Source: Porphyra umbilicalis (Eukaryota; Rhodophyta; Bangiophyceae; Bangiales; Bangiaceae). From it: a stretch of 64,000 nucleotides of DNA. The notes below the pieces were generated by a model. That model made no database searches, had not been told where the DNA came from, and was given only the letters and a program-made list of their open reading frames with translations. Position numbers and translations under genes: made by a program. The stretch lies in contig KV918796.1 of assembly GCA_002049455.2 (NCBI GenBank), positions 248,001 through 312,000 on the forward strand, given 5' to 3'. Below, piece by piece: positions 19,855-31,704 of this stretch (its first letter is position 1; every line of letters begins with the position of its first letter).

Positions 19855-21940
19855 TCAGGCACGGATGGCCGGGGGCGGCGCGGCGGCGCCGCCCGAAGCG
19901 GCGCCGCCGTCGAGAGCCGCGTCTTGCGGGACCGCCGGCGGCGGGTCGGCGGACGTGTGGGGCAGCCCCAAGCGCGCGGCGCGGCGCGGGTAGACGCGCA
20001 GCGTCTCGTGCGGGGCGTCCGCGGCGTCCATCCAGGTGGGCTGCGGGTATCCGGTCCAGTAGACTTGGACCCGAAGGGTGCCGTCGGGCAGCGTCGCGTG
20101 TTCCGCGATGCGGTCCACGGCGTACCGCTGGCCGTCGGCCTCCGCCCCATGGAAGTAGCGCGCTGCCCGCAACGCGGGGTGTTGGGCAGGGGACTCGGCG
20201 GCCGTGCCCGAGGCGCGGACGACGTGCGCGACGTTCTCACGGCGGTGCTCCCCGTCCACGTCCAGGAGGACCGTCGGGCCGTCCGTGGAGACCACGCGAT
20301 ACGGTCCGCGAGCGACGTGTGTTAACTTGCCACCGGCACCCTCCTCTTTGGCGTGGTCGCGCAGCCACGCGCAGCCCCCCACGGTGAGCTTCTCCGCTCG
20401 CAGCGCGAGGCGCTTGTCGTGGTCGCGCTTGTACCGCCCCTGCGTCGCCTTGAGCGTTGCCCGCATCTGCGGAATGAGCTGCACGAGGCGAGTCAGGAGG
20501 GCGGCTTGGGCCCACTTCTCGGCGGCGGTGCCGCGCTGCGCCGTGATGGGGTACGCCCCGGACTTGGGGTTTTCTTAAAATGCCCAGCTGGATATTCCCA
20601 TGGGGTTGACCAGTTCCAGCGGGGCAACCCCGGTGCTACGGTGGGGGCGACTGTTATAAGACAGCGTCAGGGCCCCAAGGAGTTGGTCCCAGGACCGCGG
20701 GTGGTCCGCCACGTAGTGCTTGAGGATCGTATGCATCGTGCGGTTGAAGCGCTCCGTCTGCCCGCTCGTCTGCGGGTGTGACGGTGACGTCACCTTAGGC
20801 TCAATGGAGAGCAGGTTGCAAACCTGGCCCCAGAAGTGGCTAGTGAACTGCGGTCCCCCATCCGAGAGGAGCCCGTCCGGCGGATCATATGCGCCCACCC
20901 AGTAGTCCAGGACGACCGAGGCGCAGTCCACCGCCGACGTACCGTCCATAGGGATGGCGCGCACCAGCTTGGTGAACCGATCGGTGATCATCAGGATGAA
21001 CCGGTGGCCGGCGGCCGTCCGCTCGAGGGGCCCGTAGAGGTCCACCGCAATGTCCTGGAAGGGCATAGTGGCGGGAAACAGAGTGAGGGGCGAGCGCCGC
21101 GCCAGTGGGCGCACGCGCTGCCTGGCACAGCTGTCGCAATTACTAACGTAGGAGACGACGTCGGCCGCCATGCCCACCCAAAAGTAATACCACCTCATCG
21201 CCGCATGCATGCGGGACTCCCCGGGGTGCCCAGCGAGGGTCGCTTCGTGCTCCAGGTGGAGGACCTGCTCCTGCAAGGAGGCCGGGACCACGACTTGGTG
21301 GGCGCCGTCGGGCGCCGCGCGTCGCCCGAGGACCCCATCGGGGTCCTCGAAGAACGGGATGCGCCGCCCGGCGTTCAGGGCCTTCACGATCTCCTTGCAG
21401 TACCCGTCGTCGTCTTGGGCCGAGAGCACCGCGTCGCGGTCAATGCCACGGACCGTAGGGCCGCCGACGTAGTTGGCGGCGTCGAGCCCCCGAACCGTGT
21501 TGGCCCGCACGGCAAAGACTCGGACCGCGTCGTCGAACGCGGTCTCGTCGCTGGCCCCGGACTCCAGGCGGGAGATGCTGTCGGCCATGTAGTGCGTCAT
21601 CCCCGGCTTGTAGGCGACGTCGAACTCCAACTTGCCTAGGCGTAGGTGCCAACGTGCCAGGCGGGGATTCCCCGAGCCCTCGATGTTGAGGATCCACCGC
21701 AGGCAGTCGTGGTCTGTGCGCACGAAGAAACGGTCACCCTCGAGGTAGGGGCGGAGCTTGAGCGACGCCCAGACGACCGCGAAGCACTCCTTCTCCGTGA
21801 CCCCGTAGGGGAGCTCGTTGGTTGCCAGCCGCCGGCTGATATACGCGACCGGCTGGAGCTTCCCGTCGTTTTGGTCCTGCAGCAGGGCGGCGCCCACTTG
21901 CGTCCCGCAGGCGTCCACGCCAATAAACCAGAGTATTGTG
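19855..21940 (-). mobile_element. Ty3/gypsy chromovirus fossil (RNase H, integrase, chromodomain)
   Basis: Minus-strand pol remnant. The RNase H part (about 21940-21550) is marked by FIGVDACGTQVGAALLQDQN. The integrase (about 21330-20590) is marked by a zinc-binding N-terminus and a catalytic core with DLYGPLERTAAGHRFI, LLSDGGPQFTSHFWGQV and SPSHPQTSGQTERFNRTMH. The chromodomain (about 20160-19990) is marked by YAVDRIAEHATLPDGTLRVQ and VYWTGYPQPTWMD. It is broken and incomplete, with about two breaks. Gag, protease and reverse transcriptase parts are not seen, and no LTR pair was identified. A frame of over 450 codons is still open, so it is likely fairly young compared with the copy at 46912. 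Confidence 0.85.
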
Positions 21941-23164
21941 GCCCTGTGCTCCCAGCTTTGCTGGCTGGCGGCTTGTGGTGAGGGAGGTAGGGAAGGGGGG
22001 GGGGGGATGTGGCGGCATATTTTCTTCTTGTCCGCGTCCGTGTGGTTATGTTTCTTTTTTGAGCGTGAAAAACGTGGCGCCCACCACCCGGCGCGTAGCG
22101 CTGCGCGCTGCTTCTTGCCATTGTTTGTGTCCATTTTTGGTGCGCGGCCTCCGCAAAGACGCAGTCGGTTGTCTCATGCCGCCATCAGTTCAGCAGCGCA
22201 CGCACGAGCAGGCGCTGTCGCCTTCGAGACCGGCGTAGAGCCGTGTCAAGCCAATGAAAACGAAATGTGGCACCAACAACCACGACCACTGCTCCGCGCC
22301 CGGCTGCTGCCCGGTGCAGGCAGTTCTTATCGTCCCTGGCTTAATCGTGCACAGCCACCCTACCACAAGGGCTTGATCTGCCTCGCGTTGCAATTCGCGA
22401 CGGGGACCGTGTACCTGGACGGCATTGTGACAAGAAATCGCCTGTTCTGGCATTTTTCAGAAATGAAACCCCTAACATGTCTTGCTTCCGTCCAGCCTGC
22501 AGGTTTTTCTGACGAGCGTCCCCCCTGCGCAGTGGTGCAAATCATGTGTTGATGCACAAATGATATTTTCAAATCAGACGGTCCGAAACCCCCACCAAAA
22601 GGCCCTCCGCAAGGACATCGATTTGTGGAGGAACTGTTCCGAAACTTCGAGAGAGGCCGCAAAACTTAGTGACTGATATTTCACGGAGTGACCCACAGGT
22701 TGGTCTAAAGATTATGTCCAGCTGTCAAGAGCGACACGGAGCCAATCGCCATGACAGCTAAGGTTCTTCATGATCCCATCGTCAATCCATGTCAACCCCA
22801 TCACCGCACTTGTGGCTGTTGTTGGCCTGCTGCACAGTCTGCAGGCTGCTGGGAGATCGTCAATGCCTACGGTTTAAGCGACACCGCCGTTCTTTAACCA
22901 GCCCCCCATTGTGAGTTGTTGACGTCGCAACCACTTGCGACGCACAGGAAGACGGCGACAGGGCTGAGGTAAGGCCATGGGTGTGCTCAGCTTCTGGAGG
23001 CGGTTCGAATAATAAACGGTAGACTTACCGGAGGATGCGCTCTTCCGCTGCGCAAATTGTTGCGGACCAGATCGATCTTTCTGGCGCCATCGAGGCGGGT
23101 CGGCCAACTTTTTACAGAGAGTATTGCAAGAATTGCGCGATTGTGCGTGAATACATCATAAGTA

Positions 23165-23315
23165 CATCATAGAACGAGTTCCGGTTTGACTCTGTTTCCG
23201 CCAATGAAACGCCGTTCGAGTTTCCGATCGAGGCGAGGCCTGCATCCGCAAAATCGGCGTTTTCTGTGTCCGTTTCAGTCCGTTTCAAGCATATGGGGAG
23301 GGGTGTCAGCGTACT
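23165..23315 (+). repeat. dispersed ~150-bp repeat, copy 1
   Basis: This segment shares CCAATGAAACGCCGTTCGAG, GCGAGGCCTGC and a closing GGAGGGGTGTCAGCG with the segment at 25955-26105, in the same orientation and at similar spacing, with scattered substitutions. No coding capacity. It may be a solo LTR, MITE or SINE remnant; ends are approximate. Confidence 0.55.
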
Positions 23316-24744
23316 AGCGTGGGGGAGGTCGTGAATGATACGTAGCCGCGTTCTGTGAGAGTGGTTGACTGCACCTCAATACTTCAGCGCTGACACTTAA
23401 CAGCTCGCTTGCATGGCCAAGAACGTCGCATCGCTATAGGTGAACCTGTCGAAGCCGATGCCGGCTGTGACGACTCTGGGCTGCTCGCGGGCGGCGACGA
23501 CCGGGTAGCCGTCGGCTTTGGTGCCGGCTAGCGAACTGAGCAGGACGAAAGGCAAAGTGCTGATATGTAAACAAGGATGGGTGAGCAATCAGGACATGTG
23601 TTGTCGGCCAGGCGGTGGTGCGGTGAGGGTCGAAGTGCGGGGACACATCAACTGTGCGGTGGTCAGGTCTGCGCTGGAGCCATCAGATGCGTACAGCCAC
23701 AAAAAAGAAGAAAGCTTACAGCTGAAGATAACCGGGGGGGGGGGAGGGGGTTGCGGAGGACGGGAAAAGACACCAGAGGATACGGGAGGGTACGACTCGT
23801 CAAAGAATGGAGAGGGGGGCGTCGAGGAAAACAGAACGAAGCAGATGGCGGCGATACACAGAGGGCGGAGTGGTGGGGGGGGGGGCAGGCGGTCGAAGCG
23901 GTGATGGCAGCGGTCCGGAAAACCGCCATGGTGGCGCTTGAGAGACGCTGGCAAGGGCAGCGGACGTCTTTACGACGGCAGGACGTGGACGCCACGGCGC
24001 GCCGTTTGGACCAGCTCAGAGCCCCTGCCCGGGCCTTCCTCAAGGTCTTGTGGAGTTCGAGCGGGCGTCTCATGCGGACCAACTTCCTCTTAATCCGAAC
24101 TGTAATTGGTTTAACCGCTTGATCTGTCTCTTTGTTCGATTATTCAGGTCTTGGTTGGCCAACAGTCTACACTGATGATTGACCCAGTGGGCGCCACTTC
24201 GACTTGAAGCGTTTAACATGTTGTCCAACGAAGCAGTCTGCGGCTTCCTGGGTTGCACTCGCCGCGTCAGTGACCTGGCCCCTCCCCGACATTTTCCCTC
24301 GCCTACCGCCGTCGCTCCCCCCTTCCTTTGCATAATATCCTCAAGCGCCCCGCTGGTTTCCTTCGCCGAACCAATATCCGACCCCGCCGTCTTCGCGTCG
24401 CTTCTTTCTGCCCGAGCACCGTCGTTCTGGTCTTCGAGCTACCGCACCTTACCCCCTTCATTCCGTCCTGCCCCCCTCATCATTACGCCCCCTCCCATTT
24501 CCTTCTTCGCCCCCTGATTCCCCCCCCTGCTTTTCTTGCCCCTCCTGCGCCCCCCTTTATTGCTGTTGCTTACCGTTTCTCACGTGTTCCACTAAAATAG
24601 CCAGGAAAACCACCAATCATTAGTCTCCCCGCGGCTTCCGCCTGTCAAAGCTAACCCCCACGGCATCAGCTGCCGTCACCGTCATCGCCGGTGTGGCTCT
24701 TTACCAATTGACATACCTCATAAAATACATTAGAGCATTCCCAC

Positions 24745-24945
24745 CAATGTCAGGCCAACGGTCTGAAACGGTGAACTAAAACAGCTACGTGTGGCCCTGC
24801 GAGTGGTCAGTTGCGAACGGGCCAACGCGTAGCCAACGGGCAATGTAATGGGTTAAATAGAGTGGGCTACCTTTCGAAGATCTGAGTGCCGTTGGCCTCG
24901 ACGTTGTTGGCCGCAGTCGGTGGTTGCCAACGAAGGACACGTAGC
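24745..24945. repeat. CCAACG/CGTTGG-rich segment
   Basis: GCCAACG or CGTTGGC-like words occur at least six times in both orientations, as in the stronger cluster around 45740-45980. The two loci may carry the same small-element family, but no full alignment was possible by eye. Confidence 0.35.
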
Positions 24946-25500
24946 AGCGTCGTCGTAAGTTTCGAAATGAAGCGGCGTCCGTCGAATACGTGCCGAACAT
25001 GTCACGGAAAGCGTGTGAACGGAGCACGAACCGCCCAAATTAAGTCAATCTAGTGAGACACGTGGAGGCCTTTCGGTACCAATCTAGATCGAATCCGCTC
25101 GAGTGCGTGACGTGTGTTGCGGTCGCACTCCCTCATGTGGTGGAAAGCCTTGGAGGCTGAGTCATGCCGGTCGAACGGTCACCTTCAGCCATCTTGGCCT
25201 GCCGATGTGCTCGAAGGAGTGGCCCAAGAGCTGACTACGTGCCCCCCTCCACTGTGTGCATCCCACCGTTTGCTGACTGGGGTGGTTTCAAAGGAGCTGG
25301 CACACCCGCTCTCAGGGCTGTGCTGCCCGAAAAAGTCCAAGGCTCGGCCAAAAAGGGTCAATAGAGGGCAGCAACCCACAGACAGGGACTTTTGAGTGCG
25401 TGTGTGTGCACTTGTGTGGTTGCCCCCTACTGTTGTGGACTCTACAGGCAGTTGTAATTGTGGAAGCGTTGACAGCTCAGGAAGCAGGCTGACTGCAGAA

Positions 25501-26539
25501 CCGTGCACTGGCTCGCCAATGCATGAACGTTGACGCCGGTTTTCACAGTCCCAGCTCTAGCTCCACCGTGGCCGCACCTCCAACAACCGCACTACCCCAC
25601 ACCCAGCCCCCTACCCCCGGCCCACCGCGAAGTCGAACCCTGCCCCCACGTCCACCCGAGCACCCCCACCAATCTGCAGCAGCAAGAGGCGCTCGCCAGC
25701 CAACGACGCGCGCACCCTCCCCCCTAGCCTGCCTGCGCCGCCCGCCGACCCGGCGCGCGCGACCCTCGCCCCAGGTTTCTCTCCCTCTCAGCCACAACGC
25801 ACGAACAACACAGCGGCCAGGGCTCGGCCCACAGTTCGCGACAGGGAGTGGCGGACCCCTACGCACGGTGGACAACACTGGGTCGTGGCCCCATCCAGCG
25901 GGCGCGACCACACAGGCACGCGGGCGTGGTTGCTCTTGGTGACGTACATGCTAAAACCAGTTCCCGTTCGAGTCTCTTTCTACCAATGAATCGCCGTTCG
26001 AGTCTCCGCTTCGGGCGAGGCCTGCGTCCCCGATTTGTGCATCTACAGGACATGAGGGGGGGTTCGTTCGAGTCTGTTTCAGGCTCCTGGAGGGGGGTGT
26101 GACGTGTGCTAACCTGGAATCCGCCATGGGCGTCCCGTCCACGTCATCATCACCGACAGAGGTGACTTGGGAAACCTGCTCGCATTCCAAACTGATTTAT
26201 GTAAGACTTACTTGGCCGTCGCGCGCTGGTGGCCGGGCCCGGCGGCGGGTCGTTCTCGCGCGCCCTCGTCGTGATGATTTGGCGGGCGATGCTGGCGCCA
26301 CGGTTGGCGCAACGAGCGTCCCCCACCCCCATTTAAGGAGCGCCGATTGCCGCCACCCGCCCGCACCGCCGGCATTTTGGGCGAGCGTCGCGCCGCTGGG
26401 GGCGCTTTCGGCTGGCGGCATGGATCCCTGCTGGGGCGCTCGCACGCTCCTGCGCTGGGCCGGTCGCTGCGTAGTACGTTGCCACGCTGCCCAGGGTGCA
26501 CGCCCGCTCCCGCGTCGCTGTCCGCCCCGGCGTACCGCT
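25501..26539. other. no supported gene
   Basis: 25520-25860 is C-rich and opens Pro-rich frames with no domain. The rest is the flank of the minisatellite. It includes copy 2 of the dispersed repeat. Confidence 0.45.
25955..26105 (+). repeat. dispersed ~150-bp repeat, copy 2
   Basis: Shares CCAATGAATCGCCGTTCGAG, GCGAGGCCTGC and a closing GGAGGGGGGTGTGACG with copy 1 at 23165-23315. It also contains several extra TTCGAGTCT words, so it is slightly rearranged. Confidence 0.55.
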
Positions 26540-27000
26540 TGCTGGGCGAGCTGGGGGGCGGGCACCGCCGGCCGCTGGGCGGGCTGGGCGGGCCGCGCGG
26601 CTGGTCGATGGGCGCGCTGGGGGGCGGGCACCGCCGGCCGCTGGGCGGGCTGGGCGGGCCGCGCCGCTGGTCGCTGGGCGCGCTGGGGGGTGGGCACCGC
26701 CGGCCGCTGGGCGGGCTGGGCGGGCCGCGCGCGTCGCCGCTGGGCGTGCTGGGCGGTGGGCACCGCCGGTCGTTGGGCGGGCTGGGCGGGCCTCGCGGGC
26801 CGCCGCTGGGCGCGCTGGGGGGCGGGCACCGCCGGCCGCGGGGCGGGCTGGGTGGGGCGCGCCTGCGGACGCTGGTTGCGCTGGGGGGGCCGCACCGCCG
26901 GCCGTTGGGGTCGCCGAGGTATGCGCTGCGCTTCGCGGTGGCGTCGTCGCGGGGTGCACTGCGCTTCGCGGTGGCGTCGTCGGGGGTCTGGCAGCGCTTC
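26540..27000. repeat. 66-bp minisatellite, block A
   Basis: Units of 66 bp built on GGGCGCGCTGGGGGGCGGGC followed by ACCGCCGGCCGCTGGGCGGG. Copies are imperfect. Because 66 is a multiple of three and the unit lacks stops, every frame stays open. This explains the long repetitive minus- and plus-strand frames here, with 22-residue periods such as AQRPAVPAPQRAQRPAARPA. Confidence 0.8.
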
Positions 27001-27234
27001 ACGATGGGACCTGTGGCGTGCCACGGTTTGGGAGCGCTGGGTGGCGGAGGGCGTGTGCGCGGTTTTAGCGCGATGGGGTTTGCTTCTTTATTGCGGGGCG
27101 GTCATTGGCGGCCAACAGCCAATCATGCTGCCACATTGTGACTGCGGATTGACTATTGACTGGGCGCACTTTTTGGGAGGCGGTGCTGGCGATTGCGGGG
27201 GCCCGACGGGCCGTGTGGTCGCATGCTGGGTGGG

Positions 27235-28030
27235 GAGCGCAGCCGGCCATTGGGCGCGCTGGTGGGCGGGCACCGGCCGCTGGGGCCGGGCGGCGGGCCG
27301 TGTGGCTCATCGCTGGGCGCGCTGGTGGGCGGGCACCGCCGGCCGCTGGGGCCGGGCGGCGGGCCAGGCGGCTCGTCGCTGGGCGCGCTGGGGGGCGGGC
27401 ACCGCCAGCCGTTGGGGGCGCTGGGCGGGGCGCGCGGCTCGTCGCTGGGCGCGCTGGGGGGCGGGCACCGCCGGCCGCTGGGCACGCCGGGCGCGGCGCG
27501 CGGCTGGTCGGTGGGCGCGCTGGGTAGCGCGCACCGCCGGCTGCTGGGCACGCTGGGCGGGGCGCGCGGCTGGTCGGTGGGCGCGCTGGGTAGCGCGCAC
27601 CGCCGGCTGCTGGGCACGCTGGGCGGGGCGCTCGTCTGGTCGCTGGGCGCGCTGGGGGGGGGCACCGCCGTCCGCGCGGCGGCCTGGACGGGGCGCGCTG
27701 CTGGTAACTGTGCGCGCTTGGGGGTGGGCACCGCCGTCCCTGAGGCTCGCTGGGTGGGGCGCGCGGCTTGTTGCTGGGAACGTTGGAGGGTGGGCACCGC
27801 CGGCAGTGGGGGGCGGTGGGAGGGGCTGGCGGCTGGTCGCTGGTCGCGCTGCCGGGTGAGCACCGTCGGCCGCTGGGGGCGTTGGGCGGGGCTCGTGGCT
27901 CGTGGCTGGTTGCGCTGGGGGGCGCGAACCGCTGGCCGCTGGGGGCGCTGGACGGGGCGCGCGGCGGGGCGCTGGAGGCGCTGGGGGGTGAGGACGGCCA
28001 CCCGCTGGGGGCGCTGGGCGGGGTGCGTGT
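27235..28030. repeat. 66-bp minisatellite, block B
   Basis: The same unit type resumes after about 230 bp of unique sequence, with a GCTCGTCGCT or GCTGGTCGGT variant at the unit end. Units become more diverged toward 28030. Two adjacent units near 27510-27640 (with GGGTAGCGCGCACCGCCGGC) are almost identical, a sign of recent duplication. Confidence 0.8.
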
Positions 28031-28525
28031 GTGGCAGCTGGGTGCGCTGGTGGTGGAGCTGCGCCTTGTCGTTGTTGTCATCCGTGCTGTGTCCTTCTCG
28101 TCGCCCATCGTCGTGGGCGGCGTGTCAGCACACCTGTTCAGGTTGGGTGGTGCGTCGGGCGGCGGTGTGGCGACGTTGGGCTGGTCGCCGGTTTTTTTCT
28201 TGGGCGCGTTGGAGTGGACGTCGGTGTTTGTGTTGGGCACGATGGGGCGGTCGACGTTTGGGTTTGTGGTGTCGGTGGATGGGACGCTCTGCGATTCGGT
28301 GGGGTCGTCTGGTGGCCAAAGGGGAGGCTGCTGACTGGGTCCGGGGAGGGGGGAAGAGCGCAAACCCGCAGTAGCCGACGTTAGCTAGCAGCTGCTTTGT
28401 ACCCTTCGCTTTCGTTCCCATGCTGTTTTTTTCACTTGGCGTCAGTGGATGGTTTTGATGAGTGGGGAGCCATGTCTACAATGAAGAACATTTATCTGTC
28501 TCCTGCATGCCGCTGCTCCATACTG

Positions 28526-31501
28526 CTACATGCCCGCACTCCCCCTCTCTGTGTTTCCCACCCCGTCCACGTATTTCTGCCGGTACCATCGTGGCCACTT
28601 GCTTGGCGTGAGCTCCGTCTCGACATCTTTATACATGGCAATGACGTTGGACAGCGCCTGCTGGTACGTGGTAAAGATGATATAGTTGTCTTGGTTCATC
28701 AGCCGGAGGTGGTGCTCCTGCCGGCGGGAAAGGGCGTTCCGCTCCTCGGACGAGGAGGTGTTGATGCTCTCCATCGAGGAGTAAGAGTCCGGGTTCATCG
28801 CCTTGGTACACGACACGTGGTTTTTCCGCCAGTGGAAGCGGTCGACCAAGAACGAGACGGCGCGCGCGACGAGAGGCAGGCGGCACAACGCTGTCTTGAG
28901 CGTTGCGCAGGAAAAGTCGTACACCACCTGCGACGGCAGCGTCGCGCATCGCTGCGTGATGAACTCGATAGGCATCCGCTGCCCCTCGGACCCGTCCAGC
29001 ACGACAACGCCAATGCACTTGGGGTGGGTACAGGTGCAAAACGCCCCAAACGTGCCGCCCGTGTACTTGTTCTCCTTCCCCATCAGATGGTTGCAGTCGG
29101 GCTCGTCGGTGGCCGCCTGGGCGGTGCCGTAGAATAGTGGGATCGGCCGCAACACGGGGAAGTTGGGCGCCCACACCCCCGAGGATAGGAAGTCCTCTGG
29201 GGACTCGTCGGTGATGCCGTACGCCGCCTTGAAGGACGCCACTGACGCCGGCGGTTCCATCCACGTCGCCGTGTACTGCGCAGGTGTGAAGCACTCGAGC
29301 GGGTGGGCGCTGGCCATCTGTGCCTTCGTGAAGTCGTCGATAGGCGGCTGGTCACCGTCGCCGGGCGCCATCCCGTCGTCGCCGCCGGGTTGAGACACTT
29401 GGTTGACCGCTACAAACGAGTCGTACGCCGCCGCAGTGTCCTTCAGCGCTGTCAATAGGTCCGCAAGCACGGGGCGGAGGCCGGCATCTCGCTCGAGTCC
29501 AGGTCCGAGGCAGGCTACAGCGGCGCGGAGCAGCCGCAGCTCGCACACGTCCGACCGGTCGAGCACGGCAGCCAGCTTGGTAGACGTAAAGTTGTCGCTG
29601 CTCAGAACGTCGACGAGAGCGTCGATGGCGCCCCAATCCCCGTCGGGGGCCCAAACAACAAACGGGTCCACGGTCACCGCCCGCACAAAGTCGACGACCT
29701 TAAGCGGCGCCGCTGCCGTTGTCGGGATGCTCGGCTGCAGCCGGAAAAGCATGTCGGCTTCCAGCATGGTGCCTTTTACTCTACCCGTATCCGCGAGCGC
29801 CGGCTCCGTAAAGAGCTTAGCAAACCGGGCGAGCGGAGCAAAGGTGTCCCAGTACTTGCGGCGGGGGGCGGCTAGCGAGTCACCGTCAAAGGACACGCGG
29901 TCATCCGCGGACGTCAGCTCCTCGTCGGAATCCTCCACCTCCGACTCGTCGGACTCGGCCCCGCGCACGCCGACGTCGATACTGCCAGCTGGCAGCGGCG
30001 GCGGCAGACCATGCCGCAGCTGGCCGGGGTTGCCGTGTTCCGCTCTGGCATCCACCACCATCGAATCCAAATCTCCTCCACCGGAACCACCCAGTGCGGC
30101 GCGAGAGCTTGATGACCCCACCGAGGGCCCCCCCCTCTGCGCCGCCTCGGCCTCCGCGACCGTGGTGTTGGGCGCCGGCTCCACCTCAGCGGGGCGCGCG
30201 CGCACCACGTCCTGGATTCGGGTCATGAGGGGCTCGAGCACCCGCCGAAACAGGTTGAAGCTGGCCGCCAGCACTTGCGTGCAGAGGGAGCGCGCCACGA
30301 GTTCGCAGCGAAAAAAGCGGCGCAAAAACGTCGGCAGGGCAGGCCGCACCCCCCCATCGACGGTGGGGCACCAGCCCCGCCCAGCCGTTGACGCCGACGT
30401 CCCGTGCTGCTCGGGCCCCGCAAACGACTCCTCCCGGCCGTTGACAGAGACGCTGCCGAGCAGCGCCGACACGGCCATGACATAGCTGCGCATGCTCGTC
30501 ACCGTCGTGACAGTCTTCGAGGAGCCCGCCACCGCCTTCGACGTTGTGTTAAACACGGACCCCAGCGCCTTGGCCACGGCCGAGTCAGTGACCATGTGGG
30601 CGTGAACGCTCGCCCGCGGAATGGCGCTCGTGCGGACAGTGTGGCGCTGGAAGCGCCTCTTGTACTTCAGCTTGTAGCCCAGCTGCAAGCCGTCGAAGCA
30701 CACGATGTCAATTACACCGCTCGAGGACACGCAACGCGCGCACGTAGACACGTCCAGCGGAAGACCTTTGATGACCAGAGACAGGTAGAGCGTCAGCGCC
30801 TTGCGCAAGGTTGCAACGCTGCGTAGCCTGCTTGAACGCGGCGCGTACTTCAGCGAGGCCGTGAGCTCGCTGTAGCCCGAGCGCAAGTAGGAAGAAGACC
30901 GCAAGGAGCAGCCATTGCGGGAAAGGTTGACCGCAAGCTCAAATAAAAAGGCCTTGGAGTAGGCCGTGAACGGCGAGGAGAAGACCAAGTCGTGCTCGCG
31001 ACCGTCAGGCATCACCCGCAGCAGGCAGTTCGGGCATCGCCACGAGTACACCTTGGCCATGACTGAGCCATCGTCAAACTCAATGCGGCACTCGTGCGGA
31101 ATGGGCGGCTTGAGAGGGCTCGGGCTGACACGGCAAAAAGGGCAAAGTGGCGAGCAGGGGAATTCGAGGATGGTCTCGGAAGTGGCTGCGGCCTTGACGA
31201 GGTTGATGCGCGTCTGCTGCGCCGCGGAGGGCGGCACCAAGTCGCGCAACAGTCGCGACTGGTGCACCTGGTAGAACCGCGAGAAGAGCATGTAGGGGTT
31301 GTCAGGGGCGACGGGATGGCCACCCTCTTTGACCGGGTCGTCGTCCGGGAAGCGCATGGTGGGCGTTCCGTCGTCGCCGTCGTCGAAGCCACCGTCCCCG
31401 TCGCCCGCGGCCGCCGCGACTGCAGCGCTCTGGTGGATGCACTCGCTGTCGGCGGTCGGGCAGGCAATGCACACCCACCTCTTGGCAATAGTCCGCCGCA
31501 C
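28526..31501 (-). CDS. KDZ-superfamily transposase, second type, catalytic ORF intact
   Basis: A 991-codon frame. Counting from its first codon (GTG at 31501), it has a SWIM-like C-x2-C-x6-C-x-H cluster at 11-23 (WVCIACPTADSECIH) and cysteine pairs at 116-123, 156-159 and 254-257. The DDE core has Asp270 in CFDGLQLGYK, Asp862 in VVYDFSCATL, the VDRFHWRKNHVSC block near 887 and Glu919/920 in NTSSSEERNALS. CNHLMGKENKYTGG and CTCTHPKC precede the second Asp, as is usual for KDZ proteins. The region between the first two acids holds a long acidic Ser-rich insert. There is no ATG at the open start, and the frame stays open upstream to beyond 31580. The true start is therefore upstream, probably through the ORF at 31705-32535. 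No Ulp1 domain is attached. The product is expected to be a nuclear transposase. Confidence 0.8.
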   Translation of the reverse strand: MRRTIAKRWVCIACPTADSECIHQSAAVAAAAGDGDGGFDDGDDGTPTMRFPDDDPVKEGGHPVAPDNPYMLFSRFYQVHQSRLLRDLVPPSAAQQTRINLVKAAATSETILEFPCSPLCPFCRVSPSPLKPPIPHECRIEFDDGSVMAKVYSWRCPNCLLRVMPDGREHDLVFSSPFTAYSKAFLFELAVNLSRNGCSLRSSSYLRSGYSELTASLKYAPRSSRLRSVATLRKALTLYLSLVIKGLPLDVSTCARCVSSSGVIDIVCFDGLQLGYKLKYKRRFQRHTVRTSAIPRASVHAHMVTDSAVAKALGSVFNTTSKAVAGSSKTVTTVTSMRSYVMAVSALLGSVSVNGREESFAGPEQHGTSASTAGRGWCPTVDGGVRPALPTFLRRFFRCELVARSLCTQVLAASFNLFRRVLEPLMTRIQDVVRARPAEVEPAPNTTVAEAEAAQRGGPSVGSSSSRAALGGSGGGDLDSMVVDARAEHGNPGQLRHGLPPPLPAGSIDVGVRGAESDESEVEDSDEELTSADDRVSFDGDSLAAPRRKYWDTFAPLARFAKLFTEPALADTGRVKGTMLEADMLFRLQPSIPTTAAAPLKVVDFVRAVTVDPFVVWAPDGDWGAIDALVDVLSSDNFTSTKLAAVLDRSDVCELRLLRAAVACLGPGLERDAGLRPVLADLLTALKDTAAAYDSFVAVNQVSQPGGDDGMAPGDGDQPPIDDFTKAQMASAHPLECFTPAQYTATWMEPPASVASFKAAYGITDESPEDFLSSGVWAPNFPVLRPIPLFYGTAQAATDEPDCNHLMGKENKYTGGTFGAFCTCTHPKCIGVVVLDGSEGQRMPIEFITQRCATLPSQVVYDFSCATLKTALCRLPLVARAVSFLVDRFHWRKNHVSCTKAMNPDSYSSMESINTSSSEERNALSRRQEHHLRLMNQDNYIIFTTYQQALSNVIAMYKDVETELTPSKWPRWYRQKYVDGVGNTERGSAGM

Positions 31502-31704
31502 GACGGCAAAAGGCCAGCTCCCCTCCCCCCCGAAACCGTGCAGAGAGTTGGTCCGTACGGAATGGCAGTCCCGGGTGCGCGGGCCACCCCGCGCACCGAC
31601 GACTCGAGCACCTCAAACACCTCCTCCAGCGTCATCTGCGCGGCCGACCGGACGGCCTCAAGGGCCACCTCCATGTCGGACGCGAACGAGCAGCCCGTGT
31701 CGAG

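Larger units (their letters stand above)
21941..25500. other. gene-poor region
   Basis: AT-richer than the flanks and without a supported gene. It holds one copy of a dispersed repeat (23165-23315) and a CCAACG-rich segment (24745-24945), annotated separately. It also holds pyrimidine-rich plus-strand sequence at about 24270-24560 and G-rich tracts at about 23735-23890. Open frames are short or low complexity. Confidence 0.5.

Noticed and set aside
26197-28363. Several long repetitive frames suggesting a Pro/Gln/Arg repeat protein
   Set aside because: They arise because the 66-bp minisatellite unit lacks stops in most frames; no strand is favoured.
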